DNA of 64,000 bases, from assembly GCF_013464915.1 (NCBI RefSeq), contig NZ_RAVT01000028.1, positions 1 through 64,000 of the forward strand, written 5' to 3'. Below the pieces are notes generated by a model that was not told where the DNA came from, ran no database searches, and saw nothing but the letters and a program-made list of their open reading frames with translations. This document shows positions 1-7,584 of the stretch, piece by piece; position 1 is the stretch's first letter, and each line of letters begins with the position of its first letter. Made by a program: the position numbers and the translations under genes. The stretch is from Stenotrophomonas maltophilia (GTDB taxonomy: Bacteria; Pseudomonadota; Gammaproteobacteria; Xanthomonadales; Xanthomonadaceae).

Positions 1-25
1 GTTTGGGCGGGCGGGGGCCCGGCAC

Positions 26-115
26 CCACCCCATCTCCATACATCGGTAGTGCCGGCCGCTGGCCGGCAGCCACCCCATCTCCATACACCGGTAGTGCCG
101 GCCGCTGGCCGGCAG
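26..115. repeat. Tandem pair of SMAG-type REP palindromes
   Basis: Two 45-bp units stand in direct tandem (26-70 and 71-115) and differ at one base. Each ends in a GTAG-headed palindrome, GTAGTGCCGGCCGCTGGCCG, at 47-70 and 92-115. GTAG-headed palindromes are the hallmark of the SMAG REP family of S. maltophilia. They lie just past the 3' end of the minus-strand OYE gene and could act as an mRNA-stabilising or terminating structure. Confidence 0.85.
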
Positions 116-124
116 CTTCCAGGA

Positions 125-1249
125 TCAGGCAGCGACGCCTTCTTCCAGCACCGGGTAATCGGTAAACCCGACCGCACCACCGCCGAAGTACGTCGCGCGA
201 TCCGGCGCATTCAATTCAGCGCCCATCCGCAGCCGCTCCGGCAGATCCGGATTGGCGATGAACGGCCGGCCGAAGCCGATCAGGTCGGCCCAACCTTCGG
301 CCAGCGCGCGCCCGGCACGCTCGGCGGTGTACTTGCCGGCATAGATCAGCGTACCCGGGTAGACCATGCGCAGCGCCTGCTTGAACGCCACCGGCATCAA
401 CGGCGCATCCTCCCAATCGGCTTCGGCGATGTGCAGGTAGCCCACGCCCAGCTCACCCAGCAGGTGCGCCGCGGCCAGATAGGTGGCCTGCGGCGTATCG
501 TCCACCGCGCCCTGCAACGTCGTCAGCGGCGCCAGACGCACACCGACGCGGTCACCACCGGCTACTGCCGTCACCGCCTGCACGACCTCGCGCAGGAAAC
601 GCAGCCGGTTCTGCAGCGATCCGCCATAGCCGTCGGTGCGCTGGTTGGCCTGCGAGTCGATGAACTGGTTGATCAGGTAGCCATTGGCCCCGTGCAGCTC
701 GACGCCATCGAAGCCGGCAGCCAGTGCATTGCGGGCGGCCTGTGCATAGTCGGCGATGATGCCCGGAATCTCGTCCTCGGCCAGCGCGCGCGGCATCGAG
801 TGCTGGATCATCTCGCCCACGCCCGCTTCCGGGCCAGCGCCGGCAGGGTCGACAAATACCTTCACCCCTTCGGCCAGCAATGCCGAGGACGACACCGGCG
901 CGGCACCACCGGGCTGCAGGGCCACGTGCGAGACCCGGCCCACATGCCACAGCTGGGCGTAGATGCGGCCGCCGGCGGCGTGCACCGCATCGGTCACCCG
1001 GCGCCAGCCCTGCACCTGTTCCGGGCTGTGGATGCCCGGCGTCCACGCGTAGCCCTGGCCCTGTGCACTGATCTGGGTACCTTCGCTGACGATCAGGCCG
1101 GCACCGGCACGCTGCGCGTAGTAGGTCGCCATCTCGGCGGTAGCAACGTTGCCGGCAGCCGCACGCGAGCGGGTCATCGGCGGCATCACGATGCGGTTGG
1201 GCAGGGTCAGCGGGCCCAGACGGTGGGAGGTGAACAACATGGCGGACAT
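125..1249 (-). CDS. Old yellow enzyme family alkene reductase (NADH:flavin oxidoreductase)
   Basis: FMN-dependent TIM-barrel ene-reductase of about 374 residues, the usual OYE length, predicted cytosolic. It should reduce activated C=C bonds of enones, nitro compounds or electrophilic stress products using NAD(P)H. The N-terminus carries the PNRIVMPPMTRSRA flavin-binding segment (about 17-30). Residues 186-191 read HGANGY, giving the His/Asn substrate anchors and the Tyr proton donor. RTDGYGGS and a C-terminal GFGRPFIANPDL phosphate-binding segment follow. The reading frame is open further upstream, but that extension encodes the inverted repeat at 1354-1439, so a start at 1249 (or 1240, MLFTS) is preferred. 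It lies downstream of the EcsC gene on the same strand. Confidence 0.92.
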   Translation of the reverse strand: MSAMLFTSHRLGPLTLPNRIVMPPMTRSRAAAGNVATAEMATYYAQRAGAGLIVSEGTQISAQGQGYAWTPGIHSPEQVQGWRRVTDAVHAAGGRIYAQLWHVGRVSHVALQPGGAAPVSSSALLAEGVKVFVDPAGAGPEAGVGEMIQHSMPRALAEDEIPGIIADYAQAARNALAAGFDGVELHGANGYLINQFIDSQANQRTDGYGGSLQNRLRFLREVVQAVTAVAGGDRVGVRLAPLTTLQGAVDDTPQATYLAAAHLLGELGVGYLHIAEADWEDAPLMPVAFKQALRMVYPGTLIYAGKYTAERAGRALAEGWADLIGFGRPFIANPDLPERLRMGAELNAPDRATYFGGGAVGFTDYPVLEEGVAA

Positions 1250-1353
1250 CTCTTGCGGGGGGAGTGCCAGCAAGAATGGGGACCGCCTGCGAAAGGCAAC
1301 AGGCGTGTTGTGGCAAAACAGTTGTGCCCGGCAGGCAAGGATGGTGTGGCCAA

Positions 1354-1439
1354 GGGTCAGAGCCCCTTCCTGCGGAACGGGATCCGACCCCGCGCGCAAC
1401 CGGGGTCGGATCCCTTTGCAACGCAAAGGGCTCTGACCC
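1354..1439. repeat. Nested inverted repeat, two head-to-head 38-bp units
   Basis: Outer arms GGGTCAGAGCCC (1354-1365) and GGGCTCTGACCC (1428-1439) enclose inner arms GGGATCCGACCCC (1379-1391) and GGGGTCGGATCCC (1402-1414). Each half is a unit running from GTCAGAGCCC to GATCCGAC, and the two halves are inverted copies. It sits between the EcsC gene and the OYE gene, both on the minus strand, so it may end EcsC transcription. The form suggests a dispersed intergenic repeat rather than a simple terminator. Confidence 0.8.
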
Positions 1440-1448
1440 CGAAGCCGG

Positions 1449-2321
1449 TTACAGCGTCGGCTCGATCAGAACGCCGCCGTGCGCCACACGGTCATAGCAG
1501 GTGCGCACCACATCTTCCCCGTACTTCAGCTCCAGCCGGCGCACGATGAAGTGGCCACGCGCCATGTCCTGGTAGTAGTCGGTAAACATGGTATTGAGCG
1601 TTGCACCGGCAGCGGCACCGACAATCGGCACCGCCTGCGCGGCGAATTTCTCGGTGACCACCACGCCGAAACGCGCCGCCACCTTCTCCACCATCTTCGC
1701 CAGCAGCTTGCCAGCTTCCTTCGGCGCCACGCCCAGGGTCAGGTCACGGCCGGTCACCACACGCCCGGCCAGTTCGGCCGACAGGTGGCGCATCACGTCG
1801 GTGGTGAAGCCGCGGGCCAGGTAGTAGCCGGTCTCGCTGGCGTCATCGCGCGGCGAGTTGCCACCCAGCGCGAACACCTCCAGGCACGCCTGGCGGGTGC
1901 TGAACTCGGACAGGTCGAAGCCCTCGCTGCGGGCCACGTCGGCCACCGCGCGCATCATGATGGTGGTCGACACCGGCAGTTCGATGAACAGGGCCGCAAA
2001 GCCGAACGCCCCGCCGACCGCGCCGGAGGTGGCTGCCGCCAGCTTGTGCCAACGGGTGGAGGCCCCTTTGCCCGGGGTGTTGTCCATGCTCCACAGCGCG
2101 GCCTGTGCGGACTTGGACAGCGCCGCCTGCACAGCGCCATGGATACGATTGGAGACCGAGCTGGGCAGCGCCTTCACCGCGAACTCCAGCGGCGTGCCGA
2201 CCAGGTTGGCCATGCGCGCGGTCAGGGTCGGCGCTTCCAGCAGGGCCACCGCCCGCTGCAGGTCGGACCAGTCGCGGGCGTCGTGGGCGATGTCGCGGGG
2301 GAGCAGGATGGGCTCGTTCAT
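1449..2321 (-). CDS. EcsC family protein
   Basis: About 290 residues, matching the EcsC family, whose molecular role is poorly defined and which is named after a Bacillus gene linked to an ABC exporter. A long Ala/Gly-rich hydrophobic helix (GAVGGAFGFAALFIELPVST) lies near residues 100-125. A second such stretch (FAAQAVPIVGAAAGATLNTM) lies near 235-260, followed by the family's charged tail TDYYQDMARGHFIVRRLE. The start at 2321 (MNEPILLPRD) is chosen because the upstream extension is low-complexity and reads through a REP region. Its neighbours give no functional clue. Confidence 0.8.
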   Translation of the reverse strand: MNEPILLPRDIAHDARDWSDLQRAVALLEAPTLTARMANLVGTPLEFAVKALPSSVSNRIHGAVQAALSKSAQAALWSMDNTPGKGASTRWHKLAAATSGAVGGAFGFAALFIELPVSTTIMMRAVADVARSEGFDLSEFSTRQACLEVFALGGNSPRDDASETGYYLARGFTTDVMRHLSAELAGRVVTGRDLTLGVAPKEAGKLLAKMVEKVAARFGVVVTEKFAAQAVPIVGAAAGATLNTMFTDYYQDMARGHFIVRRLELKYGEDVVRTCYDRVAHGGVLIEPTL

Positions 2322-2361
2322 GGCGCTGATCTTAGCGCCGGATAGTTGAACGGTTCGTCGC

Positions 2362-2400
2362 GGGGGGCAGGGCCCTTTCCGCTGGAAAGGGAGCCGCCCC
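2362..2400. repeat. Imperfect hairpin upstream of the EcsC gene
   Basis: A GC-rich dyad built on CCCTTTCC, GCT, GGAAAGGG with further GGGC/GCCC pairing on both sides. It lies between orn and the EcsC gene and contains the AAAGGG core seen in the repeat at 1354-1439. It could be a terminator for orn or a diverged repeat unit. Confidence 0.5.
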
Positions 2401-2408
2401 CGGCGCCT

Positions 2409-2470
2409 TGCCGGCCAGCGGCCGGCACTACCAGTTCGCGTGTCACCCGGTAGCCGGGCCATGCCCGGCG
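2409..2470. repeat. Inverted pair of SMAG-type REPs
   Basis: The first element (2409-2431) is the reverse complement of the GTAGTGCCGGCCGCTGGCCG palindrome seen at 47 and 92. The second (2450-2470) is a plus-orientation variant, GTAGCCGGGCCATGCCCGGC. They face each other just downstream of the orn stop codon, so the transcript could form a stem or a 3' barrier to exonucleases. Confidence 0.8.
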
Positions 2471-2477
2471 TCGTTGT

Positions 2478-3050
2478 TCAGGCAACCGGCAGGCCCGACA
2501 GCGCGCCCATGAACTGGCGATAGTGGCGCAGCTCGGCGATGGAATCGTGCACATCGCTCAGGGCGGTGTGGTTGCTGTTCTTGCCGACGCCGGCGGCCAC
2601 CGTCGGCGCCCAGCGCTTGGCCAGTTCCTTCACCGTGGACACGTCCAGGTTGCGGTAGTGGAAGTACTTCTCCAGGCGCGGCATCTGGCGGTGCAGGAAG
2701 CGGCGGTCCTGGCAGATCGAGTTGCCGCACATTGGCGACAGGCCCGCCGGAATCCACTGTGCCAGGAAGTTCACCGTCTGCGCCTCGGCCTGGCCGAGGG
2801 TAGTGGTGCTGTCCACCACGCGCTGCCACAGGCCCGAACGACGATGCTGGTTGCGGTTCCACTCGTCCATCGCCTCCAGCGTTTCCAGCGGATGATGGAT
2901 GGCGAACTCCGGACCTTCGGCCAGCACATTGAGCTGGGCGTCGGTAACCACGGTGGCGATCTCGATGATCGAATCGTTATCGGTGTCCAACCCGGTCATT
3001 TCCAGGTCGATCCAGATCAGTCGTTCGTTGGCCGCGCCGGTGTCCGCCAT
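2478..3050 (-). CDS. orn: Oligoribonuclease
   Basis: A 190-residue DEDDh 3'-5' exonuclease that degrades short RNAs, including pGpG from cyclic-di-GMP turnover, to mononucleotides; it acts in the cytosol as a dimer. The catalytic set is visible: D15 and E17 in WIDLEMTG, D115 in [10 protein letters not shown]161 in NSNHTALSD and D166. The length equals that of E. coli Orn. The start at 3050 ([13 protein letters not shown]) begins shortly before the first beta strand, so no other start is needed. The gene lies between the EcsC gene and tadA on the same strand. Confidence 0.97.
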   Translation of the reverse strand: MADTGAANERLIWIDLEMTGLDTDNDSIIEIATVVTDAQLNVLAEGPEFAIHHPLETLEAMDEWNRNQHRRSGLWQRVVDSTTTLGQAEAQTVNFLAQWIPAGLSPMCGNSICQDRRFLHRQMPRLEKYFHYRNLDVSTVKELAKRWAPTVAAGVGKNSNHTALSDVHDSIAELRHYRQFMGALSGLPVA

Positions 3051-3125
3051 TGTGTCGCCTCGTTGCTGGGCAGGCGCGCGGCCTACCGGTGAAGGAAAGA
3101 GGCGCCCATCATACCCGTTCGCCCC

Positions 3126-3650
3126 TCAGCCCTCGCCGACGTGGTCTTCCAGCAGCAGCGGCGGCTTGCCGCGCTTGGCACGGAAGTAATTGGTCAGGCG
3201 CGTGCTGGCTTCCTTGGCCAGCACCCCGCCGTGGATCTCGACCCGGTGGTTGTGGCGGGCATCACCGAGCAGGTCGAACACACTGCCGCACGCCCCCGTC
3301 TTTGGATCACTGGCGCCGTAGACCAGGCGCGATACCCGTGCATGCACGACCGCCATCGCACACATCGCGCACGGCTCCAGGGTCACGTACAGGGTGCTGC
3401 CCAGCAGGCGATGGTTGGCCAGCAGCTTTCCGCCGGCCCGCATGGCCACGATCTCGGCGTGCGCGCTGGGATCGTGCGAGGCGATGTTGAGGTTCCAGCC
3501 CTCGCCCAGCAGCTCGCCCTCGGCGCTTACCAGCACCGCACCAACCGGAATCTCGTCGAACTCACGCTGTGCGCGCTCGGCCAAGGCCAGTGCATGGCGC
3601 ATCCAGTGTTCATCGGCGTCGTGCACCGGTACACCCAGGACATCGGTCAT
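3126..3650 (-). CDS. tadA: tRNA adenosine(34) deaminase
   Basis: Zinc-dependent deaminase that converts adenosine to inosine at the wobble position of tRNA-Arg(ACG). The family motifs are complete: H64-A-E66, with Glu as the proton shuttle, and PCAMC at 93-97 giving the two zinc cysteines. They are followed by VVHARVSRLVYGASDPKTGA, the typical TadA tRNA-side segment. At 174 residues it is close to E. coli TadA. It is followed closely by orn on the same strand. Confidence 0.96.
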   Translation of the reverse strand: MTDVLGVPVHDADEHWMRHALALAERAQREFDEIPVGAVLVSAEGELLGEGWNLNIASHDPSAHAEIVAMRAGGKLLANHRLLGSTLYVTLEPCAMCAMAVVHARVSRLVYGASDPKTGACGSVFDLLGDARHNHRVEIHGGVLAKEASTRLTNYFRAKRGKPPLLLEDHVGEG

Positions 3651-3725
3651 GGCGGTTCTCGCTTTTCAACTGGGCCAGGATGGCCGCCGGGGCCGCATTG
3701 TACGCCCGGGGCCGTGCAGGCGCCG

Positions 3726-4085
3726 CTAACGTGCGTCGAAGCGCTCGCGGGCGGCGTCCAGCACCGGAAAGTTGTGCTCGGCCCATCGATCCAGGGCAGC
3801 CAGCGTGTCGACCAGGCCGCGTGCAACCTCGGTCAACCGGTACTCCACATGCAGCGGCTTGCTGCCCCGGTCACACCGCTCGACCAGGCCATTGCGCTCC
3901 AGCTGCCGCAAGGTCTGGGTCAGCACCTTCTGCGAGATCCCTTCGATCTTCCGCAGCAGCGCGCCGTTGCGAAGCGGGCCCTGCGCCAATACGGGCAGCA
4001 GCAGCATCACCCACTTGCCGGAGATCAGCGCCAGCGCATCGCGTGCCGAGCAATCGGCGGCATAGACATCGCCCGGATAGGCCAT
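3726..4085 (-). CDS. HxlR family transcriptional regulator
   Basis: A 119-residue winged-helix DNA-binding protein. It begins MAYPGDVYAADCSARD, with the conserved N-terminal Cys (C12) of the family, then SGKWVMLLLPVLAQGPLRNGALLRKIEGISQKVL, the HTH, and the wing RCDRGSKPLHVEYRLTE. HxlR proteins such as YodB sense quinones or aldehydes through that Cys. It is divergent, across 78 bp, from an NAD(P)H quinone reductase gene, which is its likely target. A longer open frame exists but is antisense to the reductase; the start at 4085 matches the family length. Confidence 0.92.
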   Translation of the reverse strand: MAYPGDVYAADCSARDALALISGKWVMLLLPVLAQGPLRNGALLRKIEGISQKVLTQTLRQLERNGLVERCDRGSKPLHVEYRLTEVARGLVDTLAALDRWAEHNFPVLDAARERFDAR

Positions 4086-4163
4086 GGTTACCTCAAGGTG
4101 CGTAATTGCCGGGGCACGCCGGCATCGCGAGGATGGTCGCACACTCCGCCAACACCTCGCCCC

Positions 4164-4931
4164 ATGCGCGCCCTGATCCTGCTTGCCCACCCCGAGCCCC
4201 GCTCGTTCAATGCACATCTGGCCGCGCAGGCCGCCGGGCAGCTGCGGCATGAGAACCTGCAGGTGGACGTGGTGGACCTGTATGCGGAAGGCTTCGATCC
4301 GCTGGAAGCGGCTGACCACCATCTGCATCGCCTGCATCCCGACCACTTTGATGCCCAACGCGAACAGCGACACAGCGCCGAGCAGGGCCAGCTGCCCGCC
4401 GAGGTGCAGCGCCATCTGCAGCTGCTGCGGGCCGCCGACCTGCTGATCCTGCAGTTTCCGCTGTGGTGGTTCGCGGCTCCGGCCATGCTGAAGGGCTGGC
4501 TGGACCGCGTGCTGGTCTACGGGCCGATGTACAACAGCCGGCAACGCCACGAGCGCGGCGTGATGCAGGGCAAGCGCGCGTTGCTGAGCGTCACCACTGG
4601 GTCGTCGGCTCGCGCATGCGCGGAGGATGGCCGCGAGGGCGACACCCGGCTGCTGCTGTGGCCGTTGATGTACAGCCTGCGCTACGTCGGCTTCGAGGTG
4701 ATGGAACCGTTCGTGGTGCATGGCGTGCGTTCCGGCCTGCCAGCGGATCGCGTGCAGGCGCACGGCGCGGCGCTGGCGGCGGCCACCGGCGACTACCGCG
4801 AACGGCTGGCACGCTGGCGGCAATGGCCGATCGTGCCCTTCAACGACAGCGATGACTTCGAGGATGGGGTGGTGCTGCGCGCGGAAGCCACTGCGCACAG
4901 CCCCTTCATCCGCCACCGCGACGCGGGATAA
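4164..4931 (+). CDS. NAD(P)H dehydrogenase (quinone)/flavodoxin-like oxidoreductase
   Basis: A 255-residue protein of the NQO1/MdaB/KefF flavodoxin-fold family that reduces quinones by two electrons using NAD(P)H. The N-terminal LILLAHPEPRSFN is the flavin phosphate loop, and LILQFPLWWFAAPAMLKGWLDRV with YGPMY is the diagnostic family signature. A later TTGSSARAC segment contributes to the FMN/NAD site. The start at 4164 (MRALILLAHP) is fixed by the family alignment. It is divergent from an HxlR repressor, a common quinone-stress arrangement. Confidence 0.9.
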   Translation: MRALILLAHPEPRSFNAHLAAQAAGQLRHENLQVDVVDLYAEGFDPLEAADHHLHRLHPDHFDAQREQRHSAEQGQLPAEVQRHLQLLRAADLLILQFPLWWFAAPAMLKGWLDRVLVYGPMYNSRQRHERGVMQGKRALLSVTTGSSARACAEDGREGDTRLLLWPLMYSLRYVGFEVMEPFVVHGVRSGLPADRVQAHGAALAAATGDYRERLARWRQWPIVPFNDSDDFEDGVVLRAEATAHSPFIRHRDAG

Positions 4932-4999
4932 ACCTTCGCCTGCAGGCGCTGCCGGAAAGCCTCATACTTCGCACTCTTCCGAAGCACCTTGTTGAACCC

Positions 5000-5437
5000 A
5001 TGACCACCCTGCGCCCCTCGCGCGCCGACGAAGGCGCCGCCCTCGTCGACCTCTGGCGTCGCGCCGTCGACGCCACCCACGACTTCCTCAGCACTGAAGA
5101 TCGCCAGGCCATCGATGCCGAAGTGGCCGGTTTCCTGCCGCAGGCACCGATGACCGTTGCTGTCGATGCACAGGATCGCCCGCTCGGATTCATGCTGGTC
5201 GACGGCACCCACATGGAAGCGCTGTTCATCGATCCGGACGTGCGTGGCACCGGGGTTGGTCGCCAACTGCTGCAGCACGCGCTGTCCCTGCATCCTCAGC
5301 TGAGCACCGACGTCAACGCACAGAACGCGCAGGCGGTGGGCTTCTACCTGCGCATGGGCTTCGTCGAAACCGGTCGCTCACCGCTCGATTCGCAGGGGCG
5401 TCCGTATCCGCTGATCCATCTTCGGCACAACGGCTGA
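5000..5437 (+). CDS. GNAT family N-acetyltransferase
   Basis: A 145-residue acetyl-CoA-dependent acetyltransferase close to the YjaB/PhnO type. The GNAT core shows in MEALFIDPDVRGTGVGRQLLQHAL, where R-G-T-G-V-G is the pyrophosphate-binding motif A. It is followed by TDVNAQNAQAVGFYLRMGF, the motif B strand-helix with the F-Y pair. The acceptor substrate cannot be told from sequence. It is preceded by a plus-strand quinone reductase gene with no obvious shared function. Confidence 0.88.
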   Translation: MTTLRPSRADEGAALVDLWRRAVDATHDFLSTEDRQAIDAEVAGFLPQAPMTVAVDAQDRPLGFMLVDGTHMEALFIDPDVRGTGVGRQLLQHALSLHPQLSTDVNAQNAQAVGFYLRMGFVETGRSPLDSQGRPYPLIHLRHNG

Positions 5438-5495
5438 CATCTGTCGGCCGCAACCGCGTGCTAGCGTGGCTGCCTTTGATCAAGGAACGCCGTGC

Positions 5496-5702
5496 ATGGA
5501 TGGTGCAAAAGCCCTGCTGACCCTGTTTGCGCTGGGCATCAGCCTGGTCTGGATCCTGGTGCCATTTGCCATCTTCGCGGTGCGCAGCCTGCTGCGTGAG
5601 GTACTGGCGGAACAACGTCGCACCAACGAACTGCTTGAACACATCGGCGGTTATCGCATTCCAAAGCCACAACCCGAACCCACCGTCTGGCGCGCGCCCT
5701 GA
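5496..5702 (+). CDS. Small single-pass membrane protein
   Basis: About 68 residues, with a hydrophobic helix ALLTLFALGISLVWILVPFA then FAVRSLLREVLAEQRRTNELLEHI, a charged amphipathic helix, and a Pro-rich tail. The start at 5496 (MDGAK) is chosen over an upstream Met because AAGGA (5482-5486) sits nine bases before it. No family was recognised. The layout, an N-terminal anchor with a cytosolic helix, resembles small regulatory membrane proteins. Confidence 0.7.
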   Translation: MDGAKALLTLFALGISLVWILVPFAIFAVRSLLREVLAEQRRTNELLEHIGGYRIPKPQPEPTVWRAP

Positions 5703-5723
5703 CGGGCACGCGCTCACCGGGGA

Positions 5724-6230
5724 TCAGGCCGTCGCCTCGAAGGCCGGCGAGTACTGCACCTCGCCCCGCGCCAGCGGAGGCTGCAGGCAGAGCGCCTGGA
5801 AGTACTCCGCAGGCACACCCGGCAGCACCAGGCCTGGCTCGGCACGGAAGCCGAAGCGGCCGTAATACGCCGGCTCGCCCAGCAGCACGCAACCCTGTGC
5901 GCCCAGTCCACGCAGCGCGTCGAGTGCCGCGCGCATCAGCGCCGCGCCAATGCCCTGCCCCTGCCATGCGGGCAGCACCGAGATCGGGCCAAGGCCGAAC
6001 CAGCCAGTGCTTCCATCGCTGATGGTGACCGGCGACAGCGCAATGTGCCCGACCACCTGGCCCTGAGCTTCGGCGACCAGCGAAATGCTCAGTTCCCCAC
6101 GCGAACGCAGCGCATCGACGATGAACTGCTCGGTATGGCTGCTGTGCGGGGCCTCGCGGAACGCGGCCTCGGTCAGCGCATGGATGACGGCGTGGTCGGC
6201 CGGGGATTCGGGGCGGAGTCGGAGGGTCAT
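5724..6230 (-). CDS. GNAT family N-acetyltransferase (YhbS-like)
   Basis: A 168-residue acetyltransferase that begins MTLRLRPESPADH, the usual first GNAT strand. The CoA-binding motif A is seen in LPAWQGQGIGAALMRAALD, preceded by WFGLGPISV and followed by CVLLGEPAYYGRFGF, which places it in the YhbS-like subgroup. The substrate is unknown. The start at 6230 removes a 15-residue low-complexity extension. It converges on the small membrane protein gene. Confidence 0.87.
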   Translation of the reverse strand: MTLRLRPESPADHAVIHALTEAAFREAPHSSHTEQFIVDALRSRGELSISLVAEAQGQVVGHIALSPVTISDGSTGWFGLGPISVLPAWQGQGIGAALMRAALDALRGLGAQGCVLLGEPAYYGRFGFRAEPGLVLPGVPAEYFQALCLQPPLARGEVQYSPAFEATA

Positions 6231-6360
6231 GCTGCTCTTCAACGGTAGGGGTGCCCACGGCGGGGCCGGATGCAAGCTGCGCCGCGCCTCGATAAACGCG
6301 GATTCACCTTTGTCATCTCCAAGTTAATCCAACAACGCATGTCACAGAATAAGATCGGCA

Positions 6361-6389
6361 TTGACAGGGTGCGTCAATTTTTTGCCACT
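6361..6389 (+). promoter_or_regulatory. Candidate promoter/operator upstream of the lipase effector locus
   Basis: A perfect -35 hexamer TTGACA (6361-6366) is followed by a T-rich spacer and a weak -10 region near 6384-6392. The -35 box lies inside a dyad, TTGAC (6361-6365) with GTCAA (6373-6377), which could be a regulator site. It precedes the three genes 6507-8906, which are close-set or overlapping. Confidence 0.4.
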
Positions 6390-6506
6390 ACAGCGCCTCC
6401 AACGCTGGAATCACGTCATGGCAGCGCCCCATAATCGGGTTGCCTCTCATCAAGGAACCGAGGCTCGCATGGAACGCCCTCCCCACAACGGCACGCAGGA
6501 AGCACT

Positions 6507-6893
6507 TTGCCACTAGCACCTCGCCACCGCCTCTGCATCGGCCTGGCCTGTGCCGGCGCGCTCTGCGCCGGCCTGCCTTCTCTACCGTGGTCCATGCTGC
6601 GCGCTGATGCTGCGCCTGGCCAGCCGCCGGTGCTGCTCTCTGCCGGTCCCGCACGCGATCCTGCGGCCCTGCGCCTGCGGCTGTTCGGCAGGGACTACGG
6701 CAGCGTGCACCTGAACCTGCTCGACGAGAACTACTACCACGGCGGCTTCCGGCACTGGCTCCGCAATGGACTGGGCAATGTGTGGCACGCCCTGACCACG
6801 CGCGAGGACCGTAGTCGGCTGCCCTCGTACCGCGAGGGATTCTCCGATGCCCCCGCCGTGGCACCGCCCCCCGAACGGAACGTCCCGCCATGA
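6507..6893 (+). CDS. Hypothetical exported protein, possible relative of the adjacent immunity lipoprotein
   Basis: About 128 residues from a TTG codon at 6507, with AGGA (6497-6500) six bases upstream. The N-terminus is signal-like (LCIGLACAGALCAGLPSLP). The centre reads YGSVHLNLLDENYYHGGF, which resembles YRGTVYLDRMLDEDYYGRGV in the next gene's product, so it may be a truncated or diverged paralogue. An ATG at 6470 with its own Shine-Dalgarno opens a 15-codon frame that stops just inside this ORF, leaving the true start uncertain. The role is inferred only from position, upstream of an effector/immunity pair. Confidence 0.55.
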   Translation: MPLAPRHRLCIGLACAGALCAGLPSLPWSMLRADAAPGQPPVLLSAGPARDPAALRLRLFGRDYGSVHLNLLDENYYHGGFRHWLRNGLGNVWHALTTREDRSRLPSYREGFSDAPAVAPPPERNVPP

Positions 6894-6930
6894 CCGACCG
6901 CCCTTCCCCCTTCATTCCAGGAGGCCGACA

Positions 6931-7584
6931 TTGCGCCCTACATTGATCCCGTGCCTTGCTCTGCTTCTGTTGACCGCTTGCCATCCGGAGACCGCCATGA
7001 ACCAGGAACGTGCCGCTGCTGAAGCCGATGTCGCCCAGGGTGGGCGCGGCCTCGCCAAGCTCAATCCCAACCCGCGCAAGGCCTATGAACTGGTGCTGCG
7101 CCTGAAGGACGCCCCCGGCGATTTCGCGGTCGTCGAGGGCGTCGCCCAGTACGATGTCAGCAACGAAGACCAGTGCGGCCACATCGAACCGGCCACCGGC
7201 ACCGCGGCACGCATCACCAGCCAGGAGCCGGTGCAGCTGCGCAAGATTACCGACGGCGAGTATCGCGGCACCGTCTATCTCGACCGCATGCTGGATGAGG
7301 ACTACTACGGCCGCGGCGTCTGCCGGTGGCAGTTCAGCGGTGCCGGCGCGATGTTGAAGGCCACCGGCGCCGAAGGCGAGACCCGCTTCCTGACCTTCGT
7401 CGACGCCAAGCCGCTGACCGAAGGCAGCGCGCACACCCTCTACTATCCGGACGCGGCCTATCCGCGCGCGCCGCTTGCAGCCGACTATCCGGCCACCGGC
7501 AAGTCCGACCCTGCCGACTACGTCGCCGAACTGCAGGGCAAGCTGTTCACCATGAGCCTCAGCGCCAGCGAGGTCACCCCATGA
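6931..7584 (+). CDS. Candidate X-Tfi immunity lipoprotein for the lipase effector
   Basis: A 217-residue lipoprotein. The start is TTG at 6931 with an excellent AGGAGG (6919-6924), although the frame is open back to 6847. The signal peptide RPTLIPCLALLLLTAC ends in a lipobox with Cys near residue 16, so the protein should be anchored facing the periplasm. That is where immunity proteins of X-T4SS lipase effectors act. The mature part has no recognised domain but contains YLDRMLDEDYYGRGVCRW. It overlaps the effector start by ATGA, indicating translational coupling, as expected of an immunity/effector pair. The pairing is inferred from context. Confidence 0.75.
   Translation: MRPTLIPCLALLLLTACHPETAMNQERAAAEADVAQGGRGLAKLNPNPRKAYELVLRLKDAPGDFAVVEGVAQYDVSNEDQCGHIEPATGTAARITSQEPVQLRKITDGEYRGTVYLDRMLDEDYYGRGVCRWQFSGAGAMLKATGAEGETRFLTFVDAKPLTEGSAHTLYYPDAAYPRAPLAADYPATGKSDPADYVAELQGKLFTMSLSASEVTP

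Noticed and set aside
50..1549. 499-codon plus-strand open frame, and similar long frames such as 1479-2345, 16663-18261, 18268-19611 and 20334-22076
   Set aside because: They lie antisense to well-supported genes, are rich in His/Arg/Gln as expected from the reverse strand of high-GC codons, and match no family.
3726..4916. 396-codon minus-strand frame that includes the HxlR gene
   Set aside because: Only the last 119 codons match HxlR; the rest is antisense to the quinone reductase.
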